From Virgibacillus salarius (GTDB lineage Bacteria; Bacillota; Bacilli; Bacillales; Amphibacillaceae), in contig NZ_BAAACY010000014.1 in assembly GCF_039521925.1 (NCBI RefSeq), positions 1-9,375 of the forward strand: a DNA stretch of 9,375 nt, written 5' to 3'. Below the pieces are notes generated by a model. It was not told the DNA's origin. It was given only the letters and a program-made list of their open reading frames with translations, and made no database searches. Position numbers and translations under genes: made by a program. Shown in pieces: positions 5,537-9,375 of the stretch (positions within the stretch are counted from its first letter, which is position 1; each line of letters opens with the position of its first letter).

Positions 5537-5605
5537 ATATCCTTCTTAATCATCTTGTTTCATCCAAAAAGATGAATTAACTTAAACTGTTACTTCATTT
5601 TACTA

Positions 5606-7513
5606 TTATTTTTGATCGGTAAACTCAACAAATCGGAAAAGATCTCCATAAATTAAATCATCTGAGTAACCTAATTCTTTATCTACTCTTTTGCTAATTG
5701 GATCACAGGCACTCTCAACGTTTTGATCCGTAGCTTCTTCCTTTTGATCTATTTCTACTGGTTCTCCAGTTTCTCGATTATAACAAGTGTCACTTGCAAA
5801 GATATAATCATCACTAATAAAATTACCGTTTCTTAAAGCAATGTAACCTTTTCTTTCATCACTAAATAAGTCATTACCAAAATGTAAGTCATTTTTATTT
5901 TCAACACCTAACAAGCTCAACAATGTTGGCTTCACATCAATTTGACCAGAAACTTCTGATTTCACTTCACCTTGACCATGGCCAGGAATATGAATAAAGA
6001 ACGGAACTCTTTGTAACTGTACATGATCATATGGTGTGATTTCTTCCTTATCTAAATACATACTCATTGCTCGATTATGGTTGGCACTAATTCCGTAGTG
6101 ATCACCCATGATGATAATAATGGAGTCTTCATATAGTCCAGCATCTTTTAGTTGATCGAAAAACTGCTCAATTGCTTCATCCATATATCTTACTGTTGGA
6201 AAGAAATTATTTAAAGTATTTGAATTGGAATCGTACGGTTCAATGGATTTATCTGTTTCATCCAAATCAAATGGGAAATGATTCGTCAATGTGATTAGCT
6301 TTGTGTAAAATGGTTCTTCCATTGACTGAAGGTATTTAATGGACTGCTCAAAGAATGGTTTATCTTTAAGTCCCCAGCCGATTGAATTTTCTTCAGAAAC
6401 TTCATATGCTTCTTCCCCATAGAAGTGATCAATTCCAAAGCTCTGATACATTTGATCACGATTCCAAAAGCTCTTGTTATTAGCGTGCAGAACACTCGAG
6501 TAATACCCTTCTGTTTTCAATATTTCTGGCATAGCATGGTATTCATTCTGCGCATGTGTAAAGAAAACAGCTCCACGAGAAAGTGGATATAGAGAATTTT
6601 CAACAATAAATTCTGAATCGGATGTTTTCCCTTGTTCTGTTTGGTGATAAAAATTCTCAAAATAGTACGTATCTTCATCCTCTGTTAAACTATTTAAGAA
6701 AGGCGTAATTTCCTGTCCATTTACTTCATTATTTATTACAAAGCTTTGAATAGATTCTGCATTAATGAATATAACATTCTTATCTTTAGCTACTCCAAAC
6801 AAATTTGATTTTTCTTTTGTTTTCACATTCTCTTCAATATAAGCTTTAATATCTGGAATCTCATTACCATCTGCAAACACTCGTTGTGTCTTCGCTTTAG
6901 TATGTGTTGCAATATCATAAACATGGTAATTAAACAGACCTATATTTTTCACTAAATATTCCCGATCGAAGGCACGTGTAAATAATTGCGGCCGCTCCAT
7001 CTCTGCCAAAAAGAAATTACCAGCCAATAATACAAAGGACATGGCTAATGTAAAGACTTTACCACTTCTCGGATAAAAAACGGTCATACGTTCCATATGT
7101 TTTCTACTTAAATACCAGATGATTGCTACATCTACGAATAGAAGTATGTCATACGGCTTAACAAGCGACAGTATGCTTTCCGTCAAATCAGCGGCATTAC
7201 TTCCTTGAAATAATTGGGGTATGGTAATAAAATCCGTAAAGGAACGATAAAAAACTAGATTAGCAAATAGGATGATTGTACCAATTAAAGCAGTATATCT
7301 TAAGAACTTCATTTGTCTGCTCTGTTTTCTTATCCAAACACTTAAAGCAAAAACTAAGAACGCTGAAACAAAAGGGTTTATAAACAAGATTAACTCTTGC
7401 ATAGAATTTTCGAGATCAATCGAAAACACAAACCGGTACACAATGTACGTTTTAATACCAAATAGTACAGTAGCTACTATAAATAGGGGTATTTTTAGCC
7501 GTTTCAACTCCAT
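5606..7513 (-). CDS. yqgS: LTA synthase family sulfatase (glycerol phosphate lipoteichoic acid synthase), YqgS type
   Basis: A 635-residue polytopic enzyme of the LtaS family, which transfers glycerol phosphate from phosphatidylglycerol to build the lipoteichoic acid chain outside the membrane. Five membrane segments fall at about 7-29, 40-61, 71-89, 120-136 and 152-171. An extracellular sulfatase-fold domain begins near 245. Metal and catalytic residues are all visible: Glu253 (N-A-E-S), Thr297 nucleophile (Q-G-K-T-S-D), Asp471-His472 (G-D-H-Y-G). Ligand residues corresponding to S. aureus His347, Trp354, Arg356, His416 and Ser480 are His343, Trp350, Arg352, His412 and Ser476. The ATG at 7513 has AGGAGGA seven bases upstream (7521-7527). 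The order yqgQ-glcK-this gene matches B. subtilis yqgQ-glcK-yqgS, which is the reason for the symbol. Bacillus carries several paralogues (LtaS, YfnI, YqgS, YvgJ), so whether it acts as the main synthase or as a secondary enzyme cannot be decided from this window. Confidence 0.95.
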   Translation of the reverse strand: MELKRLKIPLFIVATVLFGIKTYIVYRFVFSIDLENSMQELILFINPFVSAFLVFALSVWIRKQSRQMKFLRYTALIGTIILFANLVFYRSFTDFITIPQLFQGSNAADLTESILSLVKPYDILLFVDVAIIWYLSRKHMERMTVFYPRSGKVFTLAMSFVLLAGNFFLAEMERPQLFTRAFDREYLVKNIGLFNYHVYDIATHTKAKTQRVFADGNEIPDIKAYIEENVKTKEKSNLFGVAKDKNVIFINAESIQSFVINNEVNGQEITPFLNSLTEDEDTYYFENFYHQTEQGKTSDSEFIVENSLYPLSRGAVFFTHAQNEYHAMPEILKTEGYYSSVLHANNKSFWNRDQMYQSFGIDHFYGEEAYEVSEENSIGWGLKDKPFFEQSIKYLQSMEEPFYTKLITLTNHFPFDLDETDKSIEPYDSNSNTLNNFFPTVRYMDEAIEQFFDQLKDAGLYEDSIIIIMGDHYGISANHNRAMSMYLDKEEITPYDHVQLQRVPFFIHIPGHGQGEVKSEVSGQIDVKPTLLSLLGVENKNDLHFGNDLFSDERKGYIALRNGNFISDDYIFASDTCYNRETGEPVEIDQKEEATDQNVESACDPISKRVDKELGYSDDLIYGDLFRFVEFTDQK

Positions 7514-7614
7514 AAACTTATCCTCCTGCTATCCCTTTTGATTTTTATATTTTTCTTACTTTTCAACCAATATCAAACAGATTTATTCTTGATTTCATTT
7601 CCCTGTTGAAAGAT

Positions 7615-7643
7615 ATTATAAACCAAAAGTAAATATTTGTTAA
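7615..7643 (-). promoter_or_regulatory. Sigma-A-type promoter of the yqgS-type gene
   Basis: TTAACA (-35, 7643-7638) and TATAAT (-10, 7620-7615) are separated by exactly 17 bases on the minus strand, inside the 227-base gap between glcK and the sulfatase gene. The start of transcription would be near 7608, giving a leader of about 95 bases. No clear terminator stands behind glcK, so read-through from glcK is also possible. Confidence 0.75.
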
Positions 7644-7740
7644 TCGAATGTAAACCCAATTATCGTATATGACGAAATCAATGAAATAAAAGTTTCATAG
7701 AATGCGATTTTTTTTACATCTTCCATTGAACTAGTGACAG

Positions 7741-8715
7741 CTAATTGGTGAATGTGATGTGTTCGATCTTCTGTTTAACTAAAAATGCTGCTCCAATGAT
7801 ACCAGCATCGTTCCCTAATTGAGCAAGCTTTAATTCACAATTTTCACTAACCCGGGACAAAGCATATTTATCAAATGACTCACGTATATCATAAAGAAAT
7901 GCTTCTCCAGCTTTAGATACTCCGCCACCAATTAAAACTTTAGCAGGGTTTACAATGGTGCCTATATTAGAAATTGCCATTCCTAGTACGTCTGCGGTAT
8001 TTTTCACAATTTCTCGAGCGGACTTATCACCAGCAGCAGCAAACTGAAAAACATCTTTTGCAGTAATAGAACCATGCTCGGAAATGTATGTAGCAAGTAA
8101 ACCTGACTGATTTTCAGCCTTTTCCATTGCTTGCCTTACAATTCCAGTCGCTGAAACAATCGTTTCTAAACAGCCTATTCTACCACAATTACAGGTATAA
8201 CCATCTATATCAATTGTAATATGTCCGATTTCTCCACCGATTCCCGCTTCACCGTTTACTATTTGCCCGTTCGTGATAATACCACCACCAACACCGGTAC
8301 CCAGCGTTATAGCTACTAGATTTCTAGCTTGGTTCCCAGCACCTTTCCAATTTTCACCCAGCACAGCAATATTGGCATCATTCTCTACAAATACTGGTAA
8401 GTTTGATCGTTGCTTTAATTGATTACCTAGATCATAATTTTTCCATCCGATATTAACTGCCTCATAAACAAAACCTGTTTCATCTTCAATAAATCCAGGT
8501 GCACCTACACCGATCCCAAGCACCTGATCGTTCGTATATTGATCATGTGATAATTGTCTTTCAATCGAGTTCCAAATATCGTCTACAATTTGAATACCCT
8601 CATTTTCGGTAATTGTAGGTATCTCCCATTTTCTAAGGATATCTCCTTGATTATTGATAAAACCAAGTTTTGCTGTTGTTCCGCCAACGTCTACTCCAAT
8701 AATAATTTGATTCAT
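7741..8715 (-). CDS. glcK: ROK-family glucokinase
   Basis: A 324-residue cytoplasmic kinase that phosphorylates free glucose to glucose 6-phosphate with ATP. It feeds glycolysis with sugar released from disaccharides or entering without the phosphotransferase system. Motifs appear in the right order: phosphate-binding D-V-G-G-T-T at 9-14; E-N-D-A-N at 111-115 with catalytic Asp113; L-G-T-G-V-G-G-G at 138-145; G-E-I-G-H at 161-165; and the ROK zinc signature C-N-C-G-R-I-G-C-L-E at 175-184, whose Cys175, Cys177 and Cys182 join His165 as zinc ligands. The length is normal for Bacillus GlcK. The ATG at 8715 has AAGGGGGAG at 8722-8730, which overlaps the stop codon of yqgQ, so the two genes are translationally close and surely one transcript. 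ROK repressors are excluded because there is no N-terminal helix-turn-helix. Confidence 0.97.
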   Translation of the reverse strand: MNQIIIGVDVGGTTAKLGFINNQGDILRKWEIPTITENEGIQIVDDIWNSIERQLSHDQYTNDQVLGIGVGAPGFIEDETGFVYEAVNIGWKNYDLGNQLKQRSNLPVFVENDANIAVLGENWKGAGNQARNLVAITLGTGVGGGIITNGQIVNGEAGIGGEIGHITIDIDGYTCNCGRIGCLETIVSATGIVRQAMEKAENQSGLLATYISEHGSITAKDVFQFAAAGDKSAREIVKNTADVLGMAISNIGTIVNPAKVLIGGGVSKAGEAFLYDIRESFDKYALSRVSENCELKLAQLGNDAGIIGAAFLVKQKIEHITFTN

Positions 8716-8728
8716 GCATAACTCCCCC

Positions 8729-8926
8729 TTAATTTTTACGCAATGCTTCTATCTCTTTTCGTAGAAGTAATTTTGCTTGCAAATAATCATCATTTCGAAT
8801 GAATTGAAGTTTATATAGTTCATCCAATTCCATTGCCATTATTTCTAAATCTCCGATGCGATTACCCGTATAAATAAATGTACCATATTTTTTCAAAAGC
8901 TGCTGTATATCATAGATTGATTCCAT
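8729..8926 (-). CDS. yqgQ: YqgQ family small protein
   Basis: A 65-residue cytoplasmic protein of unknown function, conserved in Bacillaceae directly before glcK. It begins M-E-S-I-Y-D-I-Q-Q-L-L-K-K-Y-G-T-F-I-Y-T-G, the family's hallmark, and consists mostly of helices (L-E-I-M-A-M-E-L-D-E-L-Y and Q-A-K-L-L-L-R-K-E-I-E). The frame stays open upstream to 9004, but the extra residues are hydrophobic and unlike the family. I chose the ATG at 8926 because GGTGAT lies seven bases before it and the protein then aligns at its first residue; ATG at 8935 or 8941 is possible. A weak promoter-like TATACT sits at 8946-8951 with a poor -35. The rhomboid gene yqgP that precedes yqgQ in B. subtilis is absent here. 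Confidence 0.9.
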   Translation of the reverse strand: MESIYDIQQLLKKYGTFIYTGNRIGDLEIMAMELDELYKLQFIRNDDYLQAKLLLRKEIEALRKN

Positions 8927-9067
8927 TAAATTCATCACCATTACTAGTATACTAAATGTACGTATTAAATAGAAATACGAACTTAGACGTATCTTTAAAA
9001 ACATAAGAAAAACGGAGCAAAATTCGCTCAGTCCTTATCACTAAATGCTCAAATTTACGCTTCCTCT

Positions 9068-9094
9068 AGTAGCTATTATGGAATAATAGCTACT
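9068..9094. repeat. Perfect 12-bp inverted repeat
   Basis: AGTAGCTATTAT and ATAATAGCTACT surround a three-base loop. There is no T run on either side, so it is not a standard terminator. It could mark the end of an old mobile element or be an RNA stem in the leader region upstream of yqgQ. Confidence 0.6.
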
Positions 9095-9110
9095 GCTTAC
9101 TTGACCACCA

Positions 9111-9140
9111 CTCCGGCTGCCCACTTCCCTTTCCGTGGGG
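9111..9140 (-). repeat. CGCGGAAAGCGAAGT-type motif, copy 2 (variant)
   Basis: On the minus strand this reads ACGGAAAGGGAAGT followed after six bases by CCGGAG, matching copy 1 (517-546) at 22 of 30 ungapped positions by eye. It lies inside the 64-codon open frame at 9097-9291, which argues that this frame is not a real gene. Confidence 0.4.
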
Positions 9141-9375
9141 TTTGTCCTTCAGCTAACTTTTTTAGCAAAACCCGCTCAAAAAAGTGGATCTTCAGGTCAA
9201 ACATTTCCCACAGGAGTTGAATTGGCCGGCCTTCGCTATTATCAGGCTCTACAACGCTAGCATGAAGTAACACAGCTGCTTTTATACTCACGGATAGCGA
9301 TTTTTACTTTACCCATTGTAAAAAAGTCAACCTATTACTTATGACAAGAATTGTTGCACCTTCTCATAGCGGAGA

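Larger units (their letters stand above)
8927..9375. other. Region upstream of yqgQ without a convincing gene; probable degenerate or repeat DNA
   Basis: About 450 bases. The part up to about 9000 is AT-rich and should hold the yqgQ promoter. Beyond it lie a perfect hairpin (9068-9094) and a repeat-like motif (9111-9140), both listed separately. A minus-strand frame at 9097-9291 could encode 64 residues from a GTG start, but it has no ribosome binding site and matches no family I know, and part of it lies in the repeat-like motif. A TTGACT followed by an ATG near 9313 opens a frame of only about 19 codons. GC content is higher than in the neighbours, suggesting a foreign or repeat-derived segment. 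Confidence 0.5.

Noticed and set aside
7272..7541. 89-residue plus-strand open frame
   Set aside because: Antisense to the membrane segments of the LTA synthase gene; the hydrophobic look comes from the opposite strand.
7690..7740. Terminator behind glcK
   Set aside because: Only a weak ATGAAA/TTTCAT stem is seen; the T-rich part is not preceded by a stable GC stem.
8927..9004. N-terminal extension of YqgQ to 91 residues
   Set aside because: The extra residues are hydrophobic, not family-like, and cross the likely promoter; ATG at 8926 with GGTGAT fits better.
9097..9291. 64-residue minus-strand open frame
   Set aside because: GTG start without a ribosome binding site, no family recognised, and it overlaps a repeat-like motif; kept only as part of the described region.

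Overview
The window looks like chromosomal DNA of a low-GC Firmicute in the family Bacillaceae. The conserved proteins resemble Bacillus subtilis counterparts, and several features fit an Oceanobacillus/Virgibacillus-type relative. The genus is inference. All conserved chromosomal genes lie on the minus strand, so they are read from high to low coordinates.

Right part (about 8930 down to 5470): yqgQ and glcK form a tight pair, followed by a LtaS-type sulfatase in the position of B. subtilis yqgS. The sulfatase has its own good sigma-A-like promoter (7615-7643) and a strong intrinsic terminator (5472-5536). This is housekeeping sugar phosphorylation next to envelope (lipoteichoic acid) synthesis.

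Middle part (about 5460 down to 3700): a nest of mobile elements. An IS200-type element has a full-length HUH transposase, end hairpins and a hairpin that can hide the tnpA ribosome binding site. Eleven bases beyond its right-end hairpin sits a roughly 650-nt group II intron of class C type. The intron keeps both RNA ends and domains V and VI but has no reverse transcriptase gene. Past the intron are about 420 bp of non-coding DNA with several hairpins that I cannot assign firmly.

Left part (3697 down to 631): a complete nfeD-floA-third-gene operon corresponding to B. subtilis yqeZ-yqfA-yqfB. It has a near-perfect sigma-W promoter (TGAAAC-N16-CGTA) just upstream and a long terminator after it. 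The operon encodes a membrane serine protease of the NfeD class, the lipid-raft scaffold FloA, and a small membrane-anchored protein with a low-complexity linker. In B. subtilis this operon belongs to the sigma-W envelope-stress response.

The edges hold debris: the C-terminus of an IS4-family transposase runs in from the left, and about 450 bp upstream of yqgQ at the right contain no convincing gene. A related 30-base motif occurs near both edges in opposite orientation. From memory of B. subtilis, the yqgQ-glcK-yqgS and yqeZ-floA blocks are not neighbours and rpsU-yqeY precede yqeZ. The junction between the two blocks, filled by IS200 plus the intron, therefore looks like a rearrangement point. 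No CRISPR array, tRNA, rRNA or tnpB was seen.
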